Assembly (NCBI GenBank): GCA_018894105.1
Contig: CM032129.1
Location: forward strand, 16,866,968-16,930,967
Direction of reading: 5' to 3'
From: Jacaranda mimosifolia
Lineage: Eukaryota > Streptophyta > Magnoliopsida > Lamiales > Bignoniaceae
Length of the DNA: 64,000 nt
Numbering within the stretch: the first letter of the stretch is position 1; every line of letters begins with the position of its first letter. The notes beneath the pieces were generated by a model. The model was not told the origin of the DNA. It worked only from the letters and a program-made list of their open reading frames with translations, and ran no database searches. Both the position numbers and the translations under genes were made by a program. Below are positions 23,461 to 34,879 of this stretch, piece by piece.

Positions 23461-23811
23461 GGTTTGGGCAAACCAGTGTATTATAGTAGTAAAGTTTTGC
23501 AAGGACCTGAGCATAACTATCTAAAGATCGAGAAGTTTGCACTAGCACTCATCACAACAACATGAAAATTAAGACCTTATTTCTTGTCACACACTATCAT
23601 TATTTTAACAAATCAACCGTCAAAGCAGGTACTATCTAAGCGCGATACATCAGGGAGGTTAACCAAGTGGGCTATCAAGTTAGGAGAATTTGACCTCAAG
23701 TTTCAACCTTGCATTGCTATAAAGGCCCAGGTGTTAGTTAACTTTATAGTAGAACAGGTCGACCCCCCACAGTTCATAAACAGGAACTGCATAATTGGTT
23801 ATTGCATGTAG
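23461..23811 (+). pseudogene. gypsy RNase H (first)
   Basis: Follows RT directly. It reads PVYYSSKVLQGPEHNY, then EKFALALI, LRPYFLSHTIIILTNQP and TKWAIKLGEFDLKF, the linear order of the RT-linked RNase H in Ty3/gypsy elements. A stop (TGA) at 23563 replaces a residue just before KLRPYF. The domain degrades the RNA strand after minus-strand synthesis. Confidence 0.85.
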
Positions 23812-24200
23812 ATGGTTCAGCTACGAATTCAGCAGGTGGAGCAGGTATCTCATTATGTTCCCTTAAGATGAGGATTATGATTTTGCTATCAAGCTAAACT
23901 ATCATGTCACCAAAAAAAAAATAGAGTACAAAGCTTTCATTGTGGGGATGAGAATGGCCTTGGATAGGGGGGTCAAACGTTTGGCAGCCATTACAGACTC
24001 TTAGCTCGTCGCCAAACAGTTTAGGGGAAACTTAAAGCAAGATAAATACCATGAACACCTATCTGACTGAGTCAAATGACTCGAATAGCAATTCAAAGAG
24101 TTCATCCTCAGTCAGGTGCCCTGGTCAAAAAACGATAGAGCATACGTACTTTCAAAGTTCGCTAGCTCAGCAAAAGGCACCAAAGAAATATCTATTACCT
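23800..24200 (+). pseudogene. second, archaeal-type RNase H (aRH) of the Tat lineage
   Basis: HVDGSATNSAGGAG near 23803-23846 carries the first catalytic Asp of a second RNase H domain. IEYKAFIVGMRMALD near 23920 holds the Glu, and a TDS-stop-LV block near 23996 the next Asp, with Gln turned into TAG. The final part reads LEQQFKEF and VPWSKNDRAYVLSKFAS. Presence of this extra RNase H between the first one and integrase is diagnostic of the Tat group (Tat/Ogre/Retand). Several shifts break the frame. Confidence 0.82.
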
Positions 24201-24299
24201 TTATGGTCTTAGATAAGCCTGCCATTGTCAGCCCCTAACAAAGCCAGGTTTTTGCAGTTGATACATCATACCAGACTTGGATTGATGAGATTAAGTGTT

Positions 24300-25502
24300 A
24301 CCTCAAGTAGGGTACAACCCCATCACATAAGGCAGAAGCTCGCAGATTGAGGGCACGTGCATCCAAATTCCCCTTGAATGAGTTTGATCAACTATATAAG
24401 AGGTCCATTATAGGCCCCCTTTTGAATATCTTATGCCCAGCCAAGGGCATAAAGTTCTGCAAAAGGTCCATACTAGCATTTGTGGAAATCACTCGAGGGG
24501 TCGATCACTGGCCCATAAAATCATTAGGAATGGATATTTTTGGCCAAGTTTGAGAAAAGACGCCGTCGAATTTGCCAGATGGTGCCCATCATGCCAACTT
24601 CATGTGAATATCCCTCATCAGCTAGCAACCCTCGTCCATGTGTAGATCACGTGGTTGTTTGACCAGTAGGACGTCGATATAGTGGGGTCCTTTCCCAAAT
24701 CTATTGGACAAAGAAAGTACATGACCGTGGTGGTTGAATACTTCACCAAATGGGTCAAAGCCGAAGCTGTACCCAAAATCACAGATGTCGCAATAAGGGG
24801 TTTCTTATGGAAGAATATCATTTGTTATTTTGGCTTACCTAAAGTTCTCATATCCAACAATTGCACCTAATTCCAAAGCAAATGAACCAAAGAATGGTGT
24901 GAAGATCTTGGAATTAAGCAACATTTCACTTTAATCGAAAATCCGCAAGCAATGGTCAAACAGAGGTCACCAATAGAATTATTCTCGACCACATAAAAAC
25001 TCATTTGGAAGGCTCCAATGCTAACGGGGCAGATGACCTGCCGGGAGTCCTTTGGGCTTATCAGCTACCCTACGGACGGCCACTAGATAGAGCCCGTACA
25101 GTTTAGTGTATGGTTCAGAGGCAGTTATCCCTGTAGAATTGATCCAGCACACAGCTTGAGTTATACACTATAATCTAATCGTAAATAAAATCAAAAGATA
25201 ATTTGACCTTGAAATAATCAACGAGCTCCGACAACAAGCTTTCACAAAGATGCAAAGGTACAGGTCGATCATGGCCAAGCATTATGATAAAGTTGTTAAG
25301 ACCAGATGTTTTAAGGTCGGAGATCTTGCTCTCAAGAATGTAGAAGTCTCTAGAACTGTTGGCAAACTCGACCCAAAGTAGGAAACACCATACTCCGTAG
25401 TCAAAGTAGCAAAGCATAACTCCTACCGACTAGCCAATCTAGTTGGTAATGAGCTACCACACCCATGGAATGTAATTAACCTTAAGAAATTTTATGTGTA
25501 GA
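24300..25502 (+). pseudogene. Tat-lineage integrase, catalytic Asp changed
   Basis: An HHCC zinc-binding N-terminus lies at 24433-24645 (HKIIRNGYFWPSL, then CPSCQLH). The core starts near 24670 (VDIVGSFP, first Asp) with VEYFTKWVKAEAV. At 24853-24866 the usual Ser-Asp-Asn-Gly appears as Ser-Asn-Asn-Cys, so the second catalytic Asp is Asn. The Glu block (QTEVTNRIILDHIKTHL, 24959-25010) is present in a shifted frame. The C-terminal part (YDKVVKTRCFKVGDLALK, then NSYRLANLVG and the NLKKFYV end with stop at 25500-25502) closes pol. Frameshifts near 24870-25150 and the Asp change make it inactive. Confidence 0.9.
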
Positions 25503-25546
25503 TTGCATTGTACAGAACACACATATTCTAATGAATTTTCTTTCAC

Positions 25547-25862
25547 AACCCAACGGTCGCGTGGTTGACGTTGTGTCAAATTCAATCACTAAACAACAAT
25601 TAAGTCAACCCCACAGTCGCATGATTAACATTATGTCAAATTTAATTATTAAGCAATGATCAATTCGACCCCACAATTGCATGATTAACATTGTGTCAAA
25701 TTTAATTATTAAGCAACGATCAAGTTGACCCCGTAGTCGCATGATTAACGTTGTGTCAAATTTAATTATTTAGCAACGATCAAATGGACCCTGCAGTCGC
25801 ATGATTAACATTATGTCAAAATTCAATTACTAAGCAATGATCAAGTCAACCCCACAGTCGCT
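25547..25862 (+). repeat. 60-bp tandem repeat downstream of the Tat pol
   Basis: Five complete units of about 60 bases start near 25547, 25606, 25667, 25727 and 25787, with a partial one at 25848. Each begins with CGACCCCACAGTCGCATGAT or a variant and continues TTAACATTGTGTCAAATTTA. Tandem repeats between pol and the 3' LTR are a recurrent feature of Tat/Ogre elements. No 3' LTR follows. Confidence 0.92.
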
Positions 25863-25966
25863 TGATGACTTACATGGTTAAAGTTGAAGTTTATTTGCTA
25901 TAAATTTAAATCGACCCTAATTCTCAAATATTCACGATTTCAGCAAATGGTGTATGATTCTTACTT

Positions 25967-27240
25967 TGACGACAAGAAGCTTAAACTTGATTAAATATGG
26001 ATCAACCATAGGGATTTATAGCTCTTGTAATGAGCATAAAGTGTGCAAGCTTGTTAAATCAATTTATGGATTAAAATAAATGCCTAAATAATAGAATGGA
26101 AAATTGATAAAACTATTTATCAATTGACTTCAAAGTTAATGATAATGACAAGCGTATTTATTGCAAAGTTAAATGCGATACATGTTTTATTTTATGCCTT
26201 TATATGGATGACATATGCTAATTGTATCTAATATTGAGATTATCAAATAAAGTCATTCTTGAAAAGTAGCTTTGAAATGAAGGATATGGGTGAAGCTAAT
26301 GTGATTCTTCGACTCAAGTTGATTCAGTCAACTAAGGGTGTAGTTATTTCTCAATCTCATTATGTTGAGAAGACAATTGAGAAATTTGGTTATAAATATT
26401 GTAGAATCATTGTAGAATCGTTCAAACACCATACGATCTTCTTTAGCTATTTTTAAGAATGGAAATGGAATTCTTGTTTCTCAATTGTGGTATTTTCAAA
26501 TTATTGGAAGTTTATAATACCTTGGAAATAGCATGAGATTGGATATTTTCTTTGTCATCTTAAAGCTAGCAAGATATACAAGTTTTCCTAATAGAACCTA
26601 TTGGGAGGTTTTGGATAGGGTGCTTTGGCATCTTAAGGGCACGACATCAATTGCTTTGCACTGTGGCAGATTCCTATCATACTCAATGGATATAGTGATG
26701 CAAGCTGGTTAGCTAAAAGCTCCAGTAGTAATATGTGTACCGAGTATGTATTTACTTTAGAGAGGGATGGTGTCTCCTAGAAGTTTACAAAGTAGACTTT
26801 GGTAACTCGGTCTATTATTGAAGGAGAGTTATGTGGTTGGAATGATTGGAATAGAGAGAATTGCCGCATAGACTAAAGGACGAATTACCCCTAATTTGCA
26901 AATATCTTCTTGTGACAGTAGTACATTATGATAGCTAAACCATATTGCAAAGATCAAAAGGCCAAAGTTTAATTAAAAGACTAAGAGACACATGCAAGTT
27001 ATAGTAAAGTCCATAAGAAAACTTGTGTCTAATATGGTTATGACCATAGATTTTGTGGGTACCAAGGACAATGCAGTGGATCCCTTAACTAAAGACTTGA
27101 GTTATCTTTAATACTAGAGATGGGACTAAAAACCCATCGATATACACCTGAAGTGGCAACCTATCCTACCAAGTGGAGATCTCATAAAGAAGGTTCAATG
27201 TGGTATAAACAAGTTGTTGAGTGTATAAGATTGCACCTAA
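25967..27240 (+). pseudogene. Tork-like copia RT and RNase H relic
   Basis: Frames shift repeatedly, but the order of motifs is clear. HKVCKLVKSIYGLK is at about 26038-26079, then CFILCLYMDDI (RT active site, near 26190-26215), SSFEMKDMGEANVILRLKL at 26265-26321, and VISQSHYVEKTIEKFGYKY. The IIGSL block is near 26500 and VLWHLKGTTSIALHC near 26617. RNase H remnants follow, ending in VDFVGTKDNAVDPLTK (about 27049-27096) and a MGLKPI-like segment, the typical C-terminus of Tork pol. Gag, protease, integrase and identifiable LTRs are absent: it is a truncated relic abutting the Tat element. Confidence 0.82.
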
Positions 27241-30200
27241 TATTAAATTATATCTGAGTCTGTTCCCAGACATACTTGGCAGATGCTATTAACTACTGCT
27301 TACGTAAGAGTCTTAACTCTGAATGGGATCAAGTCATTCTAGACGAGATGCTAGCAGTGCACCCATAAACTTCCCCAACTAAGTGAATGTAATCATTTGG
27401 CCATGGTTAGAGCAATTGAGTTGTTCCTTGAAAAATATTCATAATACAAGATCGGGACACATGGTTTTAATGTGTCAAACCTAAAGATCATTACTTAACC
27501 AATGGATTATAACATATACAAGCACAAGCAAGATCCATAAGTCAGAAAATGAAATACACTAAGTATCAGCCTAAAACATAAAAGTAACAACAAAGGGAGA
27601 ACTAAACAACTGTAGTTCTACAAAATTCGCATGAAGGTCGCAATGGACTTGCTGGGATGAATAAAAAAAGGAGAACTACTCCACCTACGAGGGACGTCCC
27701 AACCTTCGTCTCTATCAAAGAAAAATCTATCCTTCCAAGAACTTTTAGATGAAGTTAACCTACATAAAAACTTGCTATTTAGCTTTGAGAATAAACAAAA
27801 AAAAAAGGTTTATTCGTCACCTTATGCACCCCAAAAAAGGTGTGATGATTATCTAAAGATATTGGCAAACCTAACTCATTCAGAGGATGCAAAGAAGATA
27901 GGTACGAAGTAGCTTAGGCACACACCATATTTTGGTGTTATATCTAGCAAAAGAGGGTTAGGAGGAAGAGAGAACCCGCAAGTAAAGTAATATGAAAAAC
28001 CATGAAGTACCCTCGAGGAGATGACATCATGTTGTTTTAGGGAAAAGGAAAGACAAACTTAATTTCGTCAAAAGCACAAACCCTATGTGTCAAAAATATA
28101 TAACTCCTCAATAACTACGGCGACCAAGTTGAAAGCGGCCGCCTTAGGTGGCCCTTCGTCATCTAGTCTTATTAGTGTTTGTAGAGGTCATCCTCCTTGC
28201 AATGTTGTGGTGTACTCTAAGTTTATGGACCCCTTATCAAGTGCATTGTCGAACTAAGTTTTAGAAAGTTTAGTGAGTCTCAAAAATTACATAGTCAACA
28301 CATAGTTCATGAGTCATTTTGTTCGTTCAAGTTGGAGTCTAGAACAAAGAGTTTTTCTGATGAGGAGACCAAAGATACTCCTATCATTAGCCAATAGCTT
28401 TGCGCGAGTAGCAGATGTTAGTGCTTACTTTAGCCAGATAAGTTAGATGTTCTAAGATGCAGATATGTGTCTCTAATAAATTTGAATTCGTTCTTCCTTC
28501 ACAATGAGATAACTTGGTGTCACATCCCGGCGGGTACTTTATTGTTTTCAATAGTTACTTCACTTGTAAGTTTTCATTACCTCTAGACCTCTTTTATTGG
28601 ATATAGTAAGGAGCTATAGGGTGTGCTGAGTCAGTTTGTACCCAAATTTTTTGCATCTTTTGTGGGGCTTCGATATGCTTGTCTAACTTAGGCTTGCCAG
28701 CTTCATTAGATTGTTATTGTGCTTTGTTTGGAGTTTGTAAGGTGCACAATGAGCCCTTTCTGTATACCTTAGCAAATCAAGTAGTAAATTTCTAAGTGGG
28801 TTGGCTTTTTCGATAGGACCCTGAAAGGATAGATATTTTCTTCATTATTGATGAGTGTTGGAGCATCCCTTATGAGTAAAGTAGTTATTCTTCTTTGATA
28901 CATCTATGTCAAGTTCATCGTGACCTTCGTAGGAGCTTTGTGGAGATAGGGTAATTCGACTCTCCCTCTGATGTTACTCATATATTTTTAGTAAGTATTT
29001 AGCATGTTTTGCTCTTATTTAATTATTTGTTTGCATGTCTGAGTTTTTATTTATTTCAATTCTAATCAGTACTTGAGTTTGATCTCGTTCTATTTTATTC
29101 ATTAGTGGGAAAGAAATTAATTTCACTAGGTTCTGCACTAGAAGGACAGAAGAAGAAGTTCATGAGAGGTCTGTTAGGGATCAATATTGTAAGGACACAT
29201 CACCAGCTAGGCAGTATTTGAGCTACTTAGACATGTGATTGAGTGAGGGGCAAATGCTCCCCCATCTCTGGTGGTGCACCGACCTATTGTAGTTGATGAG
29301 CCCGAGGTGGTGCTTTCTAAATAAATTGAGAAACATGCATGTAGGTCGGCCACTTATTCGCAAGAAACTTGTCTTTTTTCATGTTGGTAAGGGGAAAGGG
29401 ACTTTTTCGCTATGATTTACACCAGAGCTATGGCGTAAACTCTCACTGGGATGTGGATGAGACTGCCTTCAACATTGGTTGTATACAAGGTGTGGTGAAT
29501 GAGTATGATGGGAAAAAATGGCAGTTATACTCTCTTTTCTTAGTTAATCGATATAGCTGCTAGAGACTTAGCATGGCTAAGTGTTTGCCTCAACACTTGG
29601 TTCATTTTTATTATTTTTCTTTTCTTTGTAGTAGTGCATAATTTTTTTATCTTTATGTTTTGTGCATTTTTTAGCGCATGATTGGAACTTAGTGGAGCAT
29701 ATATCCCATCGATCAAAGAAAGCTACGGTAATGGTGACGCGACTTAAGGAAGAGGCTACCGAGTCCACTCAAAACCAAAGTTAAAAGAATGAAGAGTCAG
29801 TAATGTTGTAGAAGAAATGTGAGCAACCTAAGGCACGGTACTCTGACAAAGTGAAGATTAGAAAGATGTTTTTGGAGTCCTATATGGGAAACATGCTCTT
29901 CAGTACTACTGGCAAGGATAAAGTTAAAGAGTTTAAAGGCTCTAATTCGTTTTTTGAAGTTATCGAGGTAAAGATGATTGTGATCTATAAGCAAACCATC
30001 CAAAGTTGTCACTATTTTTTGAGTGAGAATAGATACATGCCGAAGACTTGTATATGGTAGACCCTACCATTCTAATCTTTCTATTGGAAAGCCTGGAGGG
30101 TCCATGAAGCCAGTACAGAAGCAGTGGTGGAGGATTCAGCTCCACAAGAGTAGAGATGTTTCTTTAGAGCAAGAGTAGTAAATAGAAGTTTTAAATTTTT

Positions 30201-31480
30201 TTACTGTTTGATACTACTTAGCATTTTCATCTAGTTTAAATAATACTTTAGCTTGCTTTTCGAACTTTATTATTCCTTTTGGAGGCTAAGTATTGGCCAA
30301 ATACTATTTATTATTGCAAGTGCTTGCTCTCGTTTTTGTTTAAGGAGGTCTTTTTACTCATTACTCATTTATTATCGTGATTTATTATTTTTATGCTAAG
30401 TCCTACGAAGGACTCATCTTATGTGAACTTCACTATTTTTTCTGTATTATCAGCGCACCTTTGAATCTTTATGTCTCACATGCAGGGTTTGTTCGTATAA
30501 AGTAATTATTGCGGATTCCATCAAGTAAATGCCCTGCCATGCTGTTACACATCGGGCGTCAATTGGGCATTAGACCAAGCTAAGGGTCCTAGGCACCTAT
30601 CTTTTTCACCCATGTTAGGTTCCCATCTTAGGCATTTTAGGCACCTACGTTGGACACTTATCTTGGGCATCTTGGGCACTTACATTAAGCACCCATATTT
30701 GGCAGGGTGCCAAGCACCCCTTGGGAGCCTAGTTGTCTAGTTTTTTCTTTTTTTCTTTTTATGAAACTCCTAGGTTCTTCCTAAAGTCACTGGGAACTTT
30801 AGGTTTTGTCGTTAAGACTTGGTGTTTAATAAAGGGATTAGAGAAATTTTTGTCAAATTCACTTATTCACTTAGTCAAGTATTCAAATTTTAAGTGATTG
30901 TTATGTTGTCAATGCAAGCTCAATGCGTGATAGGGACGCATGGGGGAGGCGTGGCGCCTTCTTTTATTAACTTTTATCATGAGTCACTTTGAAGGGATGT
31001 TATTGACCACGTAGAGTAGTGCATGAGAGTACAAGCGAGCTCTTACTAAGGAAAGTTCTTACTAAGGAGACCTTTTGCAATAATCAATTGATTGAAGTTA
31101 AACTTGTCGAGGGCCTTGCTAGTGAGGTCTTATTGTAGTGCGTAGTCAATGGAAGTAATTTAGCTGGATGCCTCATTGGTGAAGTTTCATCATGGTATTT
31201 AACTCTTTGTTCGGAACACAATTGTATGCCTCAATGGCAAGGGCTTAAAAGCTAAGTGTTGTGATAATGTTTTTTAGAGAATTCTACTTTAAGGGTTTTC
31301 ACCTTATTAGCAATTATGGCTATGAATTTTGATCACATGGCTCATTCATGAGGTCTTCGTTGTTGGTGCTAAATTCTAAGATAATGTCAGAGGGCGAGCC
31401 ATGTTCAATAGGTCTTATCACCAAACGTCATATTATTATAATTAGGAATAGTGCGTAGGCCACACACGCTCAGGAAGGTT
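27241..31480. other. 4.2 kb without recognisable genes
   Basis: Less AT-rich than neighbouring intergenic DNA, with many short frames and frequent stops. Frames such as 29369-29563 and 29851-30060 (plus) show no domain I recognise. The sequence between the Tork relic and the minus-strand Tat fragment is probably decayed retroelement (untranslated regions or non-conserved ORFs), but that is inference from context. Confidence 0.5.
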
Positions 31481-31489
31481 ATAACCGAT

Positions 31490-31960
31490 GCAAAGAATGC
31501 AGCCACATGTCTGCTGAGAGGCCTTATAGTAGGCTTATGCTTAATTAATTAAGTATTAGTGCGTCTTAGTTTTTGAAGTGTTGAGATGTTGCCACCTTCC
31601 TTTTGGGAGGATTTATGGTAAGCTTTTTTGCTTGGCTACCACGTGCTCCTGGGCAAACCTTATAGTGGGATTACTCCAAAGAGTTTCCACTCGCCTCTAA
31701 AGAAGTTTTACTATGGTTTTTTAGTGGCGACCACATATGCCTGAAGGGACCTTATAGTGGGATTGCGCCAAAGAGGTGCCACCAACCCAAAAGATTTAGG
31801 ATAGGCTTTTTAAGCAGCGACCATGTACCTTCAAGGGTTTGTATAGTGGGATTATGCTTAAGTAGCAACCCACGTACTCTCAGAGGAGTTTTATAGTAGG
31901 ATTATTCTAGGATGGTGACCACGTACTCCAGGAAGAGCCTTATAGTAAGATTATGCAAGA
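31490..31960. repeat. degenerate, irregular repeat array
   Basis: CCTTATAGTGGGATTA or close variants recur near 31521, 31658, 31750, 31838, 31898 and 31938, several preceded by a GACCACGTACTC-type block. Spacing varies (about 40-140 bases), so it is an eroded array rather than a clean minisatellite. It lies just downstream, on the minus strand, of the Tat fragment and may belong to its untranslated region. Confidence 0.6.
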
Positions 31961-32235
31961 GAGTCATCAAAGGTGCTCCGAAGAACGATACGTAAGTACC
32001 TCAAGTAAATTAATTTATGTTTAGAGATAATGAAATGTTGCATTCATTCAACTAAATAATAACAATACCGAGGTGCTATCCCCGAGTAGGTTGGCACTAT
32101 TTAATTCAAAATAAAAATAAATAAATTCCTAAGTAAAAAGAAATAATGCTTTGGAATAAGTATTATCTACTTACTTAAAAATTGTCCCAAGGAAAATAAG
32201 GAATAAAAGAGAGTGCCATAGGCAGTGCATTAAAG

Positions 32236-33507
32236 CTAGGTAGAGGTGGTCTCCAGCGTGAATGTCTCCATGATATTGGCGTTTTCTAGCACGCCTTTAC
32301 CCTTATCCTTCTTATTGCTATCATGCAGCTCTTTTGTCCATTTCATCCTAGAGGCAGAACTCTTAACGTTCTTCAGGGCTCTAGTTGCTCCCAAATCACC
32401 AACAACTTCTCCAATTCCACCTAGTATAGAGAATTTCAACTTCATGTGGTATGTCGAGGCCACTACATGGAATAAGTTTAGAGTAGATCTCCTAATATTG
32501 TATTGTAAGTAGACGGAGCCATGACCACTAGGAACTTCATCATCTTTGTCAGCTGCTTTGGTTGAGTATTTAGAGAGAAAAGCAGTGGTACTTCTCCCAA
32601 TGCTTCCACTGTGTTGCCAGTGAATCCCAGCAAAAGGGTGTTGATCTTCTGCAATTGTGTGTCGTCTACTCCTAGCTGGAGGAACGCATCATGGAATAAG
32701 ATGCCCATAAGTTTCCACTACTGCGAGTATCTTCTTCATCTAGAAGTTAGCGAGGGATGTGGAATCACAGGTACATCATTGTCTTGTCCTTTCTTAGGTT
32801 CCATATCTTCATCCCAGAGATGATGTTGGGTGTTAGGGGGTAAACTTCAAAAAATCTCAAAATAGAATCAACAACATGTGCTTGTATCTACCTTGCTGCC
32901 CGCACTAGCGCCTTCCTAAGCATTAGCAAAGTCTTCGTCGATTGGTCCTTCTGAGATCATTGAGATAACGCCAGCTGCGGAGAGATTCTTTGTACCTCAT
33001 TTATATTAGGAATCCTTAGGGTCCAAGCATTCATTAGGTTGTTGCTGGCGGTCATTGCTTTGTCCTATCAGTGGGTCTTTCTTAGGACTAGATGGCCTCT
33101 ACACCATGTACTCCTTAAGGTGTCCCCACTAAATTAGCTTTTCGATCTCGTCCCTCAAATGCTTGCACTCCTTGATTGTGTGGACACCATTGCAGTAGAA
33201 GCAAAATTATTTGTATAGGTGTCTTCTCTGATATAGATTGTGCATTCAAACCTGGCTTCGGCGATAGGTATAATAGTGCTTCAAGATGATGACTCTCCAC
33301 ATTCTCTAACGTATAGGCTACCTGGTTGCTAGAGTCATAAGCTTTCAATCTCGTTTGCATCCTTAACGTTCCTTCTTTGCAGTTTAGAGTTTCTGTGACG
33401 ATGCCAAAAATGATGCTACACAAAAGTGGAGCGAGGTCCTTTCGATAAACAGTTGTAAGTTGGTTCATTTTCTCTTGAATGCATCCAAATAGATTCTTTG
33501 TTCTCAA
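32236..33507 (-). pseudogene. minus-strand Tat-type gag/protease fragment
   Basis: On the minus strand, a Cys/His motif near 33215-33170 reads FCFYCNGVHTIKECKHLRD, the Tat gag zinc-like motif also seen as CHFHWQKRHDTEDC in the plus-strand element. Further on, 32708-32478 reads ILFHDAFLQLGV, LLGFTGNTVEALGEVPL and a STYNTILGDLL end, and 32463-32430 reads STYHMKLKFSI. This is protease followed by the RT linker. The frame is broken at least four times. No RT, RNase H or integrase follows downstream (toward 31000), so pol is lost. A stretch at 33540-33700 resembles the LTR text near 19120-19200 and may be LTR remnant. Confidence 0.78.
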
Positions 33508-33852
33508 ATATTATTGAAAGTTCAGATTCTTTTCAAATAATTTCTTACATCCAAATTCTCTTTGAGGGTTTGTATATATAATTCTTTCCTGATTGATTTA
33601 GGCCTATTAGAGTTTTGTTACCCTTTTCATGGGCTTAGATGTCTTTCGACTATCTAGCCCTTTATTTAATTAATTAATTTAGTCCATTAATTTTTTTCAG
33701 TTCTTTTACTAATTCACCCTAGTATTCTTAATTATCCGCATCAACTATTAAACTTTTAATAATATATTTGTTATATAGAATATTATTTGTTAAATGTCAC
33801 ATTTCATACGCATTTTTTTTTATTTCTTTAATATGGTTAATTTCTAATTAAG

Positions 33853-34145
33853 GCCCCGTTTGGTTTCATTTTCATAGCCCTTTTTTTCATTTTTTACTAT
33901 TTTAGAAATGAAACACATCACTTTTTATATATTTTCACTGAACATCATTTTTATTTTCATTTTCAAAACACATTCTCCAATAACCTATATATCTTGCCTC
34001 TCCATTCCATTATTTCTATCTCTCTCCACCTACAACCTATTAAAACCAACATAATCATTACTTTTCTAACAATTCATCCAAATACAAACTTATTTTCACT
34101 AACTAACTTTTCAAATTTTAGAAATAATGAAAAAGAAACCAAATG
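33853..34145. mobile_element. MITE, hAT-like (copy A)
   Basis: The left terminus CCCCGTTTGGTTTCATTTTC and the right terminus ATGAAAAAGAAACCAAATGG are imperfect inverted repeats of the GTTTGGTTT type common in plant hAT MITEs. About 293 bases, no coding capacity. Internal blocks (for example TAGTTAGTGAAAATAA on the minus strand) match the copy at 44733-45140 in the opposite orientation. Confidence 0.7.
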
Positions 34146-34423
34146 GAGAAATCCTTTAAAATCCAGTAATATGAACAGCATAATAATTATAGCTATACCT
34201 ATTAAGAGCATAGTTATTTGAGTAAAGTAGTAGTATATCTAAGTAAGGGATTAATATAAATATAATTAGAAAAATACTTTATTCTAATTTAAAGTTTAGA
34301 TTATTAAATAATAATATTTCCAAAAAGTGAGCCAAAATATTTTTGTAAGTAAATGAAAATAAATGTTAACCGAAATGACTTTAATTATTGTTTTTGTAAA
34401 GTTTTGAGAATAACAAAAACTAT

Positions 34424-34876
34424 GGCTTTGTTTGGATGTGAATTGGGCATTCTTTCAAAACTTTTTGGGAGAATGGATTTTGGGAAATGGAGTTGGGGAA
34501 TGTAATGGTTGTTTGTTTGTGTTTTGAGAGGTAGGTTGAGAATGAATTAGGAGAAAATAGTTTGCTTACTTGTGTTTTGGGGGGACAAGATGTCATATCA
34601 ATAACTTTTTTGTTGGGTTTGTGGGATAAAATAAGTATTTTAAAATTATTTATATATGTGTATATATAAATTGTATGAGTGGTATTATATGTATATATTT
34701 GTAATGATGAGATAATTGATTGAAACTTTGGGGAATATGTTTAGAATGTGAGTAGTAGGAATTTTTTTGGAATAAATTTTGTATTTTGGGAGTGAAATTG
34801 GGGAATGTGTAGTGTTTGTTTGTTTAAATTTTAGGAGATGAAAAATACATTGGGAGTTTGTAAACAAATAAGCCCT
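34424..34876. mobile_element. MITE-like repeat with GGCTTTGTTTGG-type ends
   Basis: Starts GGCTTTGTTTGG after CTATG and ends GTAAACAAATAAGCC before CTATG, giving short inverted ends and a possible direct-repeat flank. Its interior matches 13056-13290, showing dispersal. Non-coding. Confidence 0.6.
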
Positions 34877-34879
34877 ATG

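Noticed and set aside
25547..25862. CRISPR-like regular repeat
   Set aside because: Repeat units are contiguous at 60 bp without unique spacers, in a retrotransposon 3' region of a plant genome.
29369..29563. 64-aa frame with a plausible protein look
   Set aside because: No recognised domain, and flanking sequence in all frames is full of stops.
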